A DNA stretch of 53,836 bases. Origin: CAXBPY01 sp003455275 (lineage in GTDB: Bacteria; Bacteroidota; Bacteroidia; Chitinophagales; UBA10324). Of the stretch, positions 1 to 7,886 are shown in pieces. Location of the stretch: the NCBI GenBank assembly GCA_963977675.1, contig CAXBPY010000017.1:1-53836 (forward strand), given 5' to 3'. The notes below the pieces were generated by a model. It was given only the letters and a program-made list of their open reading frames with translations. It was not told the DNA's origin and did not search any database. A program made the position numbers and the translations under genes. Every line of letters starts with the position of its first letter. Position 1 is the first letter of the stretch.

Positions 1-300
1 AATTCTGACCCAAGCACAAATGGTATATGAATTTGTAAATGATTCTAAACTGCTTGATGTGGGAACAGTAATTTGAGAACTTCCATTAAAATGGTAAGCG
101 GCGTTTGCAATACCATTTCTATCTGATGTTAGTGTAGCTCCGCTTACAACTCCATTGTTGTTGTTGCCACTACTGTCGTTTGCGTTTCCGGTGAATGGAT
201 ACCAGCCAACCAATCCTGTAGTTGGGATGTAGTTCGGAATTTGTGCAGAGCAGAATTGAATTGCAATAATTGCTGAAATGAGTAGAGATAGTTTTTTCAT
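1..300 (-). CDS. Secreted LamG/concanavalin-like domain protein (5' part only)
   Basis: This is the first 100 codons of a gene that runs off the left edge. It starts at the ATG complementary to 298-300. Residues 1-19 form a signal peptide (MKKLSLLISAIIAIQFCSAQ, with cleavage expected before Q20). After it comes GLVGWYPFTGNANDSSGNN, the usual opening of LamG-like jelly-roll domains in Bacteroidota (glYpFngnAnDsSGNgn), then ITVPTSSSLESF and YTICAWVRI, matching the first strands of that fold. Such domains usually bind carbohydrate or mediate adhesion in large secreted proteins, many of them type IX cargo. Length, other domains and any sorting tail cannot be seen. The fold call is fairly secure; the role is unknown. 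Confidence 0.75.
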   Translation of the reverse strand, partial: MKKLSLLISAIIAIQFCSAQIPNYIPTTGLVGWYPFTGNANDSSGNNNNGVVSGATLTSDRNGIANAAYHFNGSSQITVPTSSSLESFTNSYTICAWVRI

Positions 301-654
301 TTTATGGTTGATTGATTTTAGAAATAAAAATGTATTGGTCGGAGGCTCTCTCACCAATAAGAAATCTGAATTCATAGAATTCATTTGAATACAGCTTCAT
401 GGGAATAACATTTTCTATAATATTCTCTTCAATGAATTGTCTCAATGTCATGATTGGGAAACCAAGGTCATTAGAGAGTGTTTTGAGCTACAAATTTTAT
501 TCGCTTTAACTTGTTGGTTAAAAAGAATTTTTAGAAATCCATTCGCCTTTTGCTTGAACATTGAGAACAAATAAAATCAAAAATCATTAGGTGTCATATA
601 TGACAACTACATTTTATTCTTAGGTTTTGAACATTGTGAGGATTCACGCCTTAC
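301..654. other. 354-bp intergenic region between divergent genes
   Basis: AT-rich stretch with no convincing ORF, RNA gene or remnant. It must hold the promoters of the divergent LamG-type gene and the small HTH gene. The only sharp feature I see is the 14-bp palindrome at 592-605. A weak -7-like element, TAGGTTTT, lies at 621-628. Confidence 0.5.
592..605. promoter_or_regulatory. Perfect 14-bp palindrome, candidate operator of the HTH regulator
   Basis: TGTCATATATGACA is its own reverse complement and lies 49 bp before the start codon of the Cro/CI-type gene. A 7-of-8 match to the Bacteroidota -7 element (TAGGTTTT) is at 621-628, so the palindrome covers the place where the -33 element would sit. 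That geometry fits autorepression. The palindrome is seen directly; the operator role is inferred. Confidence 0.45.
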
Positions 655-876
655 ATGACTGACAAGCAATTTTTAATCGCTCTTGGAAAAAATATTTCCA
701 GAATCCGAAAGGAGAAGGGCATTAAGCAAATTGATTTCTGGCATCAATGTGATATTGAAAAATCAAACCTTATCAGAATAGAAAAAGGCAGAACAAACCC
801 AACTGCTTTGACATTAAGGAAAATCAGCAAGACGCTGAAAACTCCTGTGAAAATTCTATTCGAAGATTTAGAATGA
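655..876 (+). CDS. Small Cro/CI (XRE) family HTH regulator
   Basis: A 73-residue protein that is essentially one HTH_3 domain. The core is visible as LGKNISRIRKEKGIKQIDFW (helix 1 to helix 2), followed by the recognition region CDIEKSNLIRIEKGRTNP and the helix-5 consensus LTLRKISKTLKTPVKILF. The length is that of a stand-alone DNA-binding domain with no sensor or dimerisation arm. The ATG at 655 is the natural start. A perfect palindrome 49 bp upstream is a plausible binding site. Similar small regulators occur with restriction-modification systems, toxins and mobile elements, but none is adjacent, so its target is unknown beyond possible self-control or control of the divergent LamG gene. 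Confidence 0.8.
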   Translation: MTDKQFLIALGKNISRIRKEKGIKQIDFWHQCDIEKSNLIRIEKGRTNPTALTLRKISKTLKTPVKILFEDLE

Positions 877-984
877 TAAGCTCGCCCCTCCGGGGCTTAG
901 TAATTGGTTCAGTTATTTTTTTACCAAATGGAAACTCCTCTGGAGTTAATACTTTTAAGTTGAGGTGAACAAAACAATTAGAAA

Positions 985-1012
985 TTTCTCCGTGAGTTCC
1001 GCGTTCTCCGTG
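985..1012. repeat. Copy 1 of a CTCCGTG/CTCTGTG-type interspersed repeat
   Basis: The sequence TTTCTCCGTGAGTTCC followed by GCGTTCTCCGTG resembles the one at 12231-12268: both are imperfect tandems of a 9-10 nt unit with CTCCGTG or CTCTGTG at the core. Both copies lie shortly before a start codon (ispG here, cysQ there). I recognise the pattern as one recurring between genes in many Bacteroidota. Its function is unknown. Confidence 0.5.
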
Positions 1013-1057
1013 CGATATGTTTACTCATGAAACTTCTCGAAATTATTTTTGCTCTCA

Positions 1058-3028
1058 ATGAACATTCCTGAAAAAAAATATTGCAACAGTTTAACAGAAT
1101 ACTCTCGATTTGTAACTCGTGAAGTGATGTGCGGTGATGTTGGCATCGGTGGAACAAATCCGATTCGACTTCAAAGCATGACTACAACCGACACGATGAA
1201 CACACTCGCAACGGTGGAGCAAAGCATTCGCATGATTGAGGCTGGAAGTGAGTTGGTGCGAATCACAGCACCGAGTATTAACGAAGCAAAGAATCTGGAG
1301 AACATAAAAAAAGAATTGCGAGCTCGCGGATACAACACACCGCTCGTTGCTGATATTCATTTCACGCCGAATGCCGCAGAAGTGGCAGCACGAATTGTAG
1401 AGAAGGTGCGAATCAATCCGGGGAATTTTGCCGACAAAAAAAAATTCGCTGTCATTGAATACACCGACGCCGAATACAACGAAGAGTTAGACAGAATTCG
1501 TGAGCGCTTTACTCCGCTTGTGAAGATTTGTAAAGAGCATGGAACTGCTATGCGTATCGGAACCAATCACGGTTCGCTCAGTGACAGAATCATGAGCCGC
1601 TACGGTGATTCTCCAATGGGAATGGTGATGAGTGCATTTGAATTTTTGCAAATTGCGGAAGACAACAACTACTACAACATTGTGCTCAGCATGAAATCGA
1701 GCAACACGCAAGTGATGGTGCAGGCATATCGCTTGCTCGTGCACGAGATGCTCAAGACCGGAAGAAATTATCCATTACATCTCGGCGTAACTGAAGCCGG
1801 TGATGGCGAAGACGGAAGAATAAAATCTGCAATCGGAATTGGAACATTGCTCGAAGACGGACTCGGAGATACCATTCGTGTTTCACTCACTGAAGATCCG
1901 GAGTTTGAAATTCCTGTAGCAAAAATTCTTGCCGACCGCTACAATGGAAAAAGACAAATACCTACGATTCCTTCTATCAAGGAAAATCCAATTGATCCGT
2001 TCAACTATTCACGAAGAGTGACTGAATCTGTTCTGAACATTGGCGCGCACAAAGTCCCGGTTGTGATTGCTGATTGCGGCACAGAAAGAAAAATCACGCA
2101 CGAAACTTTTCTTCCGCTTGGTTATCGTTATGATGTTGCGAGTGATAAATGGAATATCAGCGACACTGCGGCTGATTACATCTACACCGGAATTCATAAA
2201 GTTGATTTTGAAATTCCCGGAACTCTCGGACTGATTCAGAATTACAAAACATGGCGGGAAGGAATTTCCAGCCACGAACCACTCCCGATTGAATCGGGAC
2301 ATGTAACCACCAACCACTATCCTTTACTTTCTGCAACTGAATTTGAAACAGAAAATATTTTTTCTCCCACTCTCAATTTCATTAAAGTTTCTCTTGAAGG
2401 AATCACTGATTCATTTCTTGAAAAACTTGGCGAGCAAAAAAATTGTGTGCTCGTTATTTATTCCACACACAACAATGGAATGATGCAACAGCGACGCTTG
2501 CTTTTTGAATTGGTGAGAGAAAAAATTTCTGCTCCTGTAATTATCAAACGGGAATACAATTCACTCACGGCTGATGAACTCACACTTCATGCTTCAACAG
2601 ACATTGGTGCTTTCCTGATTGATGGATTTGGTGATGGAGTTTGGCTGAAAGCGGATAATCAGCTTTCACAAAAAGTAAATCAACTGTGTTTCGGAATTCT
2701 GCAAGGTTGCCGTCAGCGCATTTCGAAAACTGAATACATCAGTTGCCCGAGTTGCGGCCGCACACTTTTCGATTTGCAGGAAACCACAGCGAAGATTCGT
2801 TCCGTTACCAATCATTTGAAAGGAGTGAAGATTGCGATTATGGGATGCATAGTGAATGGTCCCGGCGAAATGGCGGATGCTGACTATGGATATGTAGGAA
2901 GCGGTCCAGGAAAAATCACACTGTATAAAGGAAAAGAAATTGTGAAGCGAAGCATCAATACTGAAACCGCTGTGGACGAACTCATCTCACTCATTAAAGA
3001 GAATGGAGATTGGGTGGAAACAGCTTAG
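1058..3028 (+). CDS. ispG: 4-hydroxy-3-methylbut-2-enyl diphosphate synthase (IspG/GcpE), long form
   Basis: Penultimate enzyme of the MEP isoprenoid pathway: it reductively converts 2-C-methyl-D-erythritol 2,4-cyclodiphosphate to HMBPP using a [4Fe-4S] cluster. The N-terminal TIM-barrel part carries NPIRLQSMTTTDT and LVADIHFTPNAA. The C-terminal cluster domain has CPSCGRT (C563, C566) and GCIVNGPGE (C597, with E604 as the probable fourth ligand). At 656 residues it is the long type with an extra domain inserted between barrel and cluster domain (about residues 300-540), as in Bacteroidota, Chlamydiae and plants; the E. coli enzyme is about 370 residues. I chose the ATG at 1058; an in-frame TTG lies three codons upstream. 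The gene stands alone and ends in a TAG that overlaps a dispersed 43-bp repeat. Confidence 0.96.
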   Translation: MNIPEKKYCNSLTEYSRFVTREVMCGDVGIGGTNPIRLQSMTTTDTMNTLATVEQSIRMIEAGSELVRITAPSINEAKNLENIKKELRARGYNTPLVADIHFTPNAAEVAARIVEKVRINPGNFADKKKFAVIEYTDAEYNEELDRIRERFTPLVKICKEHGTAMRIGTNHGSLSDRIMSRYGDSPMGMVMSAFEFLQIAEDNNYYNIVLSMKSSNTQVMVQAYRLLVHEMLKTGRNYPLHLGVTEAGDGEDGRIKSAIGIGTLLEDGLGDTIRVSLTEDPEFEIPVAKILADRYNGKRQIPTIPSIKENPIDPFNYSRRVTESVLNIGAHKVPVVIADCGTERKITHETFLPLGYRYDVASDKWNISDTAADYIYTGIHKVDFEIPGTLGLIQNYKTWREGISSHEPLPIESGHVTTNHYPLLSATEFETENIFSPTLNFIKVSLEGITDSFLEKLGEQKNCVLVIYSTHNNGMMQQRRLLFELVREKISAPVIIKREYNSLTADELTLHASTDIGAFLIDGFGDGVWLKADNQLSQKVNQLCFGILQGCRQRISKTEYISCPSCGRTLFDLQETTAKIRSVTNHLKGVKIAIMGCIVNGPGEMADADYGYVGSGPGKITLYKGKEIVKRSINTETAVDELISLIKENGDWVETA

Positions 3029-3069
3029 TTATTAGTCTGTGGTTATCGGTTATTAGTAAATACAGTTTG
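3027..3069 (+). repeat. 43-bp stop-codon-associated repeat, copy 1 (ispG)
   Basis: This copy starts AGTTATTAGT and ends AAATACAGTTTG, with a second GTTATTAGT unit inside. Its first two bases are the AG of the ispG TAG stop. It aligns without gaps over 43 nt to the copies at 7844-7886 (minus), 31833-31875 and 47309-47351. The core is a GTTATTCGT unit repeated at about 23-nt spacing, followed by nAATACAg. Confidence 0.65.
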
Positions 3070-3123
3070 CAGATTTTATACAGTAATCACTCGCCCCTCG
3101 TCCCTAGCTTTCTCTCCTTGCAT

Positions 3124-4194
3124 TTACAATCTCTGAAACTCAAACTGCGGATAACCTTTCACACCCTGGTCATTATAGAAACCGATGAAATGAAGTTTCC
3201 AGTAATAACCGATTTTGTCCTTGATGATATAATTCTTCGATGAGTTTACTTCATAAATGGAAGTAGAAAAATTGAAATGCTTCCAGTTCCAACCGATAAC
3301 ATCACGATGAAGTGCACTATTAATGAAGACTAAATCTTTGGCAAAGTTGTAATCAATGTCGCTGAAAGATTTTGTGGTGTCCACTGCAACGCTGTATCCA
3401 TCAGGATTTACGAGCACACCTGAAACCAGATAAGGAATCACCTGGCCGCTCTGATAAAAAATATACCGGTAGCGGGTGAACTGAATATCCCAATCTGATT
3501 TCACTGGTTCAGGAAAAACTTCTGTGTCGCCGTTTCTTATTGAAAAATATTTATATGCAAAAGCAGAATTTTTCTGAAGAAGAATTTCGTGCTGATTAGT
3601 TCCATCGAGGTTTGCATAACGGAATGTGTATTGAGTTGCGCTCACTGTTTCGAAAACAATTTTTTTGAAACGCTCACTTGCTGTTGCATCGGTGCCCAAG
3701 TCAAGAATGTAAACAGTGGTTCCGGTTTGTAAGTCTTCGGTCTCTTCATTTTTTCCAGGATTCGAGTAAGCCACCCCATATTTTGTATTAGTTGGATTGG
3801 TGGGAACAAAATGAGTCCAGTCACCAATTGCAGTGGAATCCGGATTCCAACTGCTGGCATCCCATTTCCATGAAGCAAAAATTGTGTCTGTTACATGTGT
3901 GAAATCAGAACTGTTAGTATTTGAAACAAGAATTTGATTTCCTCCATTTACCCAAACATGATAACCGGAGGATGATGATTCAAAAGCTAAATCCCAAAAC
4001 CGGTGGTCGCTTTCTTTTATATTTTTTGTAGAAAGCTGAAAATAAATTTGATTGTAATAATCGGGGCCCATGCTCACTTGCGAAACCTGAACATCGCCGG
4101 GTGGCGGCAGCACTACAGGATCATCTTTTTTAAAGCATGAAGAAAGGAGGGAAGCGATAAGAGCGAGAGCAAGAAACCGAAACTGCAAAATCAT
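3124..4194 (-). CDS. HmuY-like lipoprotein
   Basis: 356 residues with a lipoprotein signal ending in LLSSC (C20). The mature part looks like the HmuY family of haem-capturing surface lipoproteins. An early block reads YNQIYFQLS, then FWDLAF and VWVNGGNQIL; a later one reads YKYFSIRNG, then DWDIQFTRYRY and YLVSGVLVNPDG. The two WD(L/I)xF blocks suggest a pseudo-duplicated fold. It is the last gene of a three-gene minus-strand operon, 17 bp after a TonB-dependent receptor, which matches the hmuY-hmuR arrangement. It is clearly a paralogue of the secreted protein at 6457-7710: they share VSMG-x-x-Y, WD(L/I)xF, RY and the tail IGYDWKNW versus IGWNWKHF. Haem as ligand is inferred from family; another chelate is possible. 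Confidence 0.68.
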   Translation of the reverse strand: MILQFRFLALALIASLLSSCFKKDDPVVLPPPGDVQVSQVSMGPDYYNQIYFQLSTKNIKESDHRFWDLAFESSSSGYHVWVNGGNQILVSNTNSSDFTHVTDTIFASWKWDASSWNPDSTAIGDWTHFVPTNPTNTKYGVAYSNPGKNEETEDLQTGTTVYILDLGTDATASERFKKIVFETVSATQYTFRYANLDGTNQHEILLQKNSAFAYKYFSIRNGDTEVFPEPVKSDWDIQFTRYRYIFYQSGQVIPYLVSGVLVNPDGYSVAVDTTKSFSDIDYNFAKDLVFINSALHRDVIGWNWKHFNFSTSIYEVNSSKNYIIKDKIGYYWKLHFIGFYNDQGVKGYPQFEFQRL

Positions 4195-4211
4195 GAAGCA
4201 AAACTATTATT

Positions 4212-6431
4212 CTATTGTTTGAAAATTTTAAGAGCGAGGTTAATGTAAATAAACCTTCCGGTGCTGTTGGGTATCGAACCCGTGTCAGCAGAATGAACAC
4301 CGGCCACACCTGTACTTTTTATATCCTGAACATTCAGCAGATTTTTTCCGCCAAGTGTTGCGATGATTCTTTTCTTCAAAATGTTCTTGGTGATGTTAGC
4401 ATCTAACATGCTATAAGATGCAATTTGTGTTTGATAAACATTGCTGCTGTCATCAAGCGCATAACCGAAAGTAGTTCCTGTTACTTTCAACTGAATATTC
4501 ATCATCGCATTTAATTTCTTCCATTCGAAAGTTGTGTTCAGGTTCCATTCAGGAGAATATGAAAATATCGGAACCTTATCATTGGTTTCTGAAAGCGAAT
4601 TATAAAGAGCGGTAAGTGAAAATCCGCTTCCGAAACTGAAAGGCTGATATCCATAACTTATTTCAAGTGCTCCTGAAATTGTGCGGTATTTGTCTATGTT
4701 GATGTAAGTGTAAAAATTGCTGCTGGCGTCGGTTTGTGCGAGTGTAATTACATTATGGATACTGTTGAATGAAAGTGACGAACCTAAATGCACTACTGAT
4801 TTTTCAATTCGCTGATTGTAATCTGCAGAGAAAACAAAATGATGTGAGTCCTCTGCTTTCAAATCTGGATTACCATGAATGTTGTGATTCACATCAACGA
4901 AAAGTAAATCGAGTTCTTTTAATGATGGCGCTCTGAAACCTCTGGAATATCCGGTGCGAATCGCCCAACTATCATCGGGATTGAATACCAAATTAAATGC
5001 AGGAATCAGCGGTTCATCATACCTTGAATTGAATCCACCGCGCAATGAAGGACGCAAAGTGAAGCGATTCAGTTTCAACTGCGCACTCATAAACAAAGCA
5101 TAATCATTAAGCGATTGTTTTTCGTCTAATAATTTTTCTCCTCTGCCATTTTCAAGATTCACATCATATCCGAACATGAAATTGATTTTTTTCACAGGAA
5201 GAATCCTTGAAAAATTTCCTCTGAAAACAAATTGCTGAAACAAACTGGAATCTTGCATACTGGAAAGCGGAACCAACTCTTGTGTGAGTGCAACTAAATC
5301 TTTACGGTAAGTATTTCTGATGCGGCTATAATTGGAATAAGCATTTGTAAAATCAATTTTGAGGTTACGGGTGAGCCGCACAGATTGTATCCAGCTTGCA
5401 TCATATCGGTCTGTTAAATAATATTCATCGAATGCATACGCTTCATAGGGATTTAGAATAGCTACTCCTTTATTCTGTGTGGTCTCATGAAAATATTTCA
5501 ATTTGAATTGCGCATCCGTGTGCTGTGATTTCAATCCATATTCTACTCCTAAAAAATGTTGTTCATAAGGTTTCCATTCCTGCCATCTTCCTGTATCCGG
5601 ATTGCTGAACCCATCGAAAAAATATCTTCCTCCATTTGCAGAAAAATGATCAGAACCCATTTTGAAAAAAGCATTTCCATCTATGTTATATCTGCCATCT
5701 GTTTCATAAAGTGAATTAAGCGTAAGCTCTACTTTAGAGGGAGAGTTCTGTTTTGTAATAATGTTAATGAGTCCGCCAATTGCATCGGTACCATACATAA
5801 CACTTGCCGGGCCTTCGATAATTTCTATCCGTTCCACATCATTTAACAGAATTTGAGAGAGATTAATATTTCCATTCTCGCGGCCAATTACAGGAACTCC
5901 GTCTATCAGAATTTTTACATTCTGTCCGCTTAATCCGTTTATCGAAATTCCTGTTCCAAGGATATTGTCCTGGTTCAATCGAATGTTTAACTGAGTGTTC
6001 AATAAATCAGCAAGCGTAGAAGATTGCTTTGCTTCAATCTGTTTTGAATCCAGCACGCGTACATTGTAAACTGATTTATCAGAAGTGTTGATGTTGTATT
6101 CACCGGTTATTACTACCTCGTTCAAACTATTTTCTAATGAAGTAAGAATTATAGTTGTGTCGCTTGAGTGCAATTGGGTATGAACATCAGGATAACCGAG
6201 ATAATGAACCGTTACGAAGCATGGAAGAGAAACATCAATCGTACAGGTTCCATCTTCGCCGGTGATTCCTACAAATTGTTTCTTGTCTGAATTTTCTGCA
6301 AGCACCACCGCACTTGAAAGAGGAGTTTTGTTCTTTGAGTCTTCGATTTTTATCTGGATGCTTTGCGCAAAACTTTTGCTTCCTGCTGTGAGCAGCGACA
6401 GAATTATAGCAATGCGAAAACTCAACATCAT
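4212..6431 (-). CDS. TonB-dependent outer-membrane receptor (HmuR-like position)
   Basis: 739 residues. The order is a signal peptide (about 1-23, ending FAQ), a CarboxypepD_reg-like beta-sandwich (about 24-105), a plug domain (about 115-225, with LNIRLNQDN, ILIDGVPVIG, VERIEIIEGPASVMYGTDAI and GGLINIITK) and a 22-strand barrel to the C terminus. The domain order and length are those of a medium-sized siderophore or haem receptor, not the roughly 1000-residue SusC type. It is the middle gene of the operon: 25 bp after the secreted HmuY-like protein and 17 bp before the HmuY-like lipoprotein. The likely role is energy-dependent import of whatever those two proteins capture. I found no haem-specific signature I would rely on, so the substrate comes from context only. 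Confidence 0.9.
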   Translation of the reverse strand: MMLSFRIAIILSLLTAGSKSFAQSIQIKIEDSKNKTPLSSAVVLAENSDKKQFVGITGEDGTCTIDVSLPCFVTVHYLGYPDVHTQLHSSDTTIILTSLENSLNEVVITGEYNINTSDKSVYNVRVLDSKQIEAKQSSTLADLLNTQLNIRLNQDNILGTGISINGLSGQNVKILIDGVPVIGRENGNINLSQILLNDVERIEIIEGPASVMYGTDAIGGLINIITKQNSPSKVELTLNSLYETDGRYNIDGNAFFKMGSDHFSANGGRYFFDGFSNPDTGRWQEWKPYEQHFLGVEYGLKSQHTDAQFKLKYFHETTQNKGVAILNPYEAYAFDEYYLTDRYDASWIQSVRLTRNLKIDFTNAYSNYSRIRNTYRKDLVALTQELVPLSSMQDSSLFQQFVFRGNFSRILPVKKINFMFGYDVNLENGRGEKLLDEKQSLNDYALFMSAQLKLNRFTLRPSLRGGFNSRYDEPLIPAFNLVFNPDDSWAIRTGYSRGFRAPSLKELDLLFVDVNHNIHGNPDLKAEDSHHFVFSADYNQRIEKSVVHLGSSLSFNSIHNVITLAQTDASSNFYTYINIDKYRTISGALEISYGYQPFSFGSGFSLTALYNSLSETNDKVPIFSYSPEWNLNTTFEWKKLNAMMNIQLKVTGTTFGYALDDSSNVYQTQIASYSMLDANITKNILKKRIIATLGGKNLLNVQDIKSTGVAGVHSADTGSIPNSTGRFIYINLALKIFKQ

Positions 6432-6456
6432 TTATAATAAGAAATCGTAAAAAATC

Positions 6457-7710
6457 TTAACGCGCAATCACCATCTTCATTGCCTGGCTTCCGGTTTGTG
6501 ACAAATCTTTGATAAAGTAAATTCCATTGGAGAGTTGCGATGTTTCAAGCGGAATGAAGTTCAATCCTTCTTTCACAGAAACAGTTTGAACATTTACGAG
6601 AGTACCAATTGAGTTAGTAATTCCGAATGAAACAGTCTGTGTTTTTTGAGCATCAATTAGCAATGAAGAATTTCCGGAAGAAGGATTTGGATAAAGAGAA
6701 ACCGAGTTAATAGAATTTTCAATTGAAGAAATTCCAACAGGAACCTCTTCTTTCATGAAAACAATTTTTCCGGAAGCGGATCCTTCATAAGATGTGAACT
6801 CAAGTTTCCAGATATTACCATCCTTTGCTTTGACAAAATATACGAGCGAATCAGTCACTTCATAAGCGCTGCCGGTCCAGTTTTTCCAATCATAGCCAAT
6901 TACATTGATTGAAGAGTCGATAGAACCTGAGTAATTGGCCCAATCAGCATCATTGAAAAAAGTATTATCTGCCTGCGCAGCCACCACATCTATATTATTA
7001 AGAACACCGGTTACAGGATAATAGCTGATGGCGCTGGCCGCATATCGAACGAAAGTGATGTCCCAGTTATCAGTTTGCGGCTCGCGGTCAATTTGTGTTT
7101 CATTGCGAAGAGAATAATAGGAGAAATTTTTTCCTGCATAATCATTACGAAGAATGGTGTCCACAACATCTCCTGTGTTATCAAGGTTTGAGTAGTGGAT
7201 GATCCAATCGCCGGTTGAAGTTTTCTTAACGATAGCGAGTTTCTTAAAATCAGAAGGACCACCCATATTGTTAAGCTGAACGAGATAGAGTGAATCGCCG
7301 GTAACCTCATGTGAAGTCATATTGTATGTGCCCCAACCGAAATCAGGAAATGCTCCTGAGTTTTGATCGAACGCTCCCCAGAACCAGGTTTGATCAGAGT
7401 TGTTGAGTTGCTGCCAATAAGTGTAACCAGTTGTATCCAGTGTGCTGAAGCCGCTGATATTTGTATTCGGAACCTGGTATAGAACCACTCCATTTGGTGC
7501 ATTGGTGTATGCATTGGAACCCATAAGGTTTGTGGTGAACATTAAATCCCAGTTGTAAGATGAATCATTGTGCACTTCGCCATTGCTCATGCTGTACCAA
7601 ATCTGTTGGTTGTAACCAGCGCCCATTGACACTGAATCAAACACAGCGGTTTGAGCGAAAGTGCCTGAAGAAATCAGAATTGAAACCAGGAGTAGAGAAT
7701 ACTTTTTCAT
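6457..7710 (-). CDS. Secreted HmuY-like protein with type IX sorting tail
   Basis: 417 residues, first gene of the operon. It has a Sec signal peptide (1-19, ending TFAQ), a two-block HmuY-like body (YNQQIWYSMSNG, NWDLMF; then FSYYSLRN, NWDITFVRY, YYPVTGVLNN) and, from about residue 335, a Por-secretion tail: the linker SIENSINSVSLYPNPSSGNS, then a beta-sandwich ending in NGIYFIKDLSQTGSQAMKMV. The YPNPSSG motif and the final K-hydrophobic strand are the type A sorting signal that the type IX system recognises. The protein should therefore be exported across the outer membrane and released or anchored, while its paralogue at 3124-4194 is lipidated. The machinery genes (gldKLMN) are in this same window. 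The ligand is inferred to be haem or an iron chelate. Confidence 0.75.
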   Translation of the reverse strand: MKKYSLLLVSILISSGTFAQTAVFDSVSMGAGYNQQIWYSMSNGEVHNDSSYNWDLMFTTNLMGSNAYTNAPNGVVLYQVPNTNISGFSTLDTTGYTYWQQLNNSDQTWFWGAFDQNSGAFPDFGWGTYNMTSHEVTGDSLYLVQLNNMGGPSDFKKLAIVKKTSTGDWIIHYSNLDNTGDVVDTILRNDYAGKNFSYYSLRNETQIDREPQTDNWDITFVRYAASAISYYPVTGVLNNIDVVAAQADNTFFNDADWANYSGSIDSSINVIGYDWKNWTGSAYEVTDSLVYFVKAKDGNIWKLEFTSYEGSASGKIVFMKEEVPVGISSIENSINSVSLYPNPSSGNSSLLIDAQKTQTVSFGITNSIGTLVNVQTVSVKEGLNFIPLETSQLSNGIYFIKDLSQTGSQAMKMVIAR

Positions 7711-7729
7711 TGGAGTTTTGTTTAGCCCG

Positions 7730-7737
7730 CAAATCTA
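7730..7737 (-). promoter_or_regulatory. Candidate -7 element for the HmuY/TonB operon
   Basis: On the minus strand the bases read TAGATTTG, an exact match to the Bacteroidota -7 consensus TAnnTTTG, 20 bp before the first start codon. I see no TTG about 19 nt further upstream, so this would be a promoter without a standard -33 box. That could mean dependence on an activator or on another sigma factor. Confidence 0.35.
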
Positions 7738-7770
7738 TTTTTCTCACTCGCGAAAGGTGCTGATAACAAT

Positions 7771-7798
7771 CATGGAATTGTAATTTGACAATTCCGTG
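7771..7798. promoter_or_regulatory. Inverted repeat upstream of the HmuY/TonB operon
   Basis: GGAATTGT (7774-7781) and ACAATTCC (7788-7795) are exact inverted copies separated by AATTTG. One further step allows a T/G wobble, after which two more outer bases pair (CA with TG). The dyad is centred about 75 bp before the operon start, upstream of the -7 candidate. A binding site for an iron- or haem-responsive regulator is plausible. It does not match a classical Fur box well. Confidence 0.4.
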
Positions 7799-7808
7799 AC
7801 AAAAGCAA

Positions 7809-7836
7809 GTTTCGGGTTTTTTGTTTCGGGTTTTTT
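7809..7836. repeat. Perfect 14-bp tandem duplication
   Basis: GTTTCGGGTTTTTT occurs twice back to back (7809-7822 and 7823-7836) between the end of dnaG and the start of the HmuY operon. Each unit holds a GGG next to a six-T tract. No function can be read from it; it may be a recent slippage duplication. Confidence 0.6.
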
Positions 7837-7843
7837 GTTAATA

Positions 7844-7886
7844 CGAACTGTATCAACTAATGACGGATAACTATAAACGAATAACC
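7844..7886 (-). repeat. 43-bp stop-codon-associated repeat, copy 2 (dnaG)
   Basis: Read on the minus strand it begins GGTTATTCGTTTATAGTTAT and ends GATACAGTTCG. Its first G is the last base of the dnaG TAG stop. It has the same length and register as the copies after ispG, rlmN and the 46757-47308 gene. Confidence 0.65.

Noticed and set aside
884..896. GCCCC-TCC-GGGGC hairpin after the HTH gene as a terminator
   Set aside because: Only a 5-bp stem with a 3-nt loop and no T-tract follows, so termination cannot be supported.
3010..3243. 77-codon plus-strand ORF after ispG
   Set aside because: It spans the 43-bp repeat and the antisense of the HmuY-like lipoprotein 3' end; no sign of coding.
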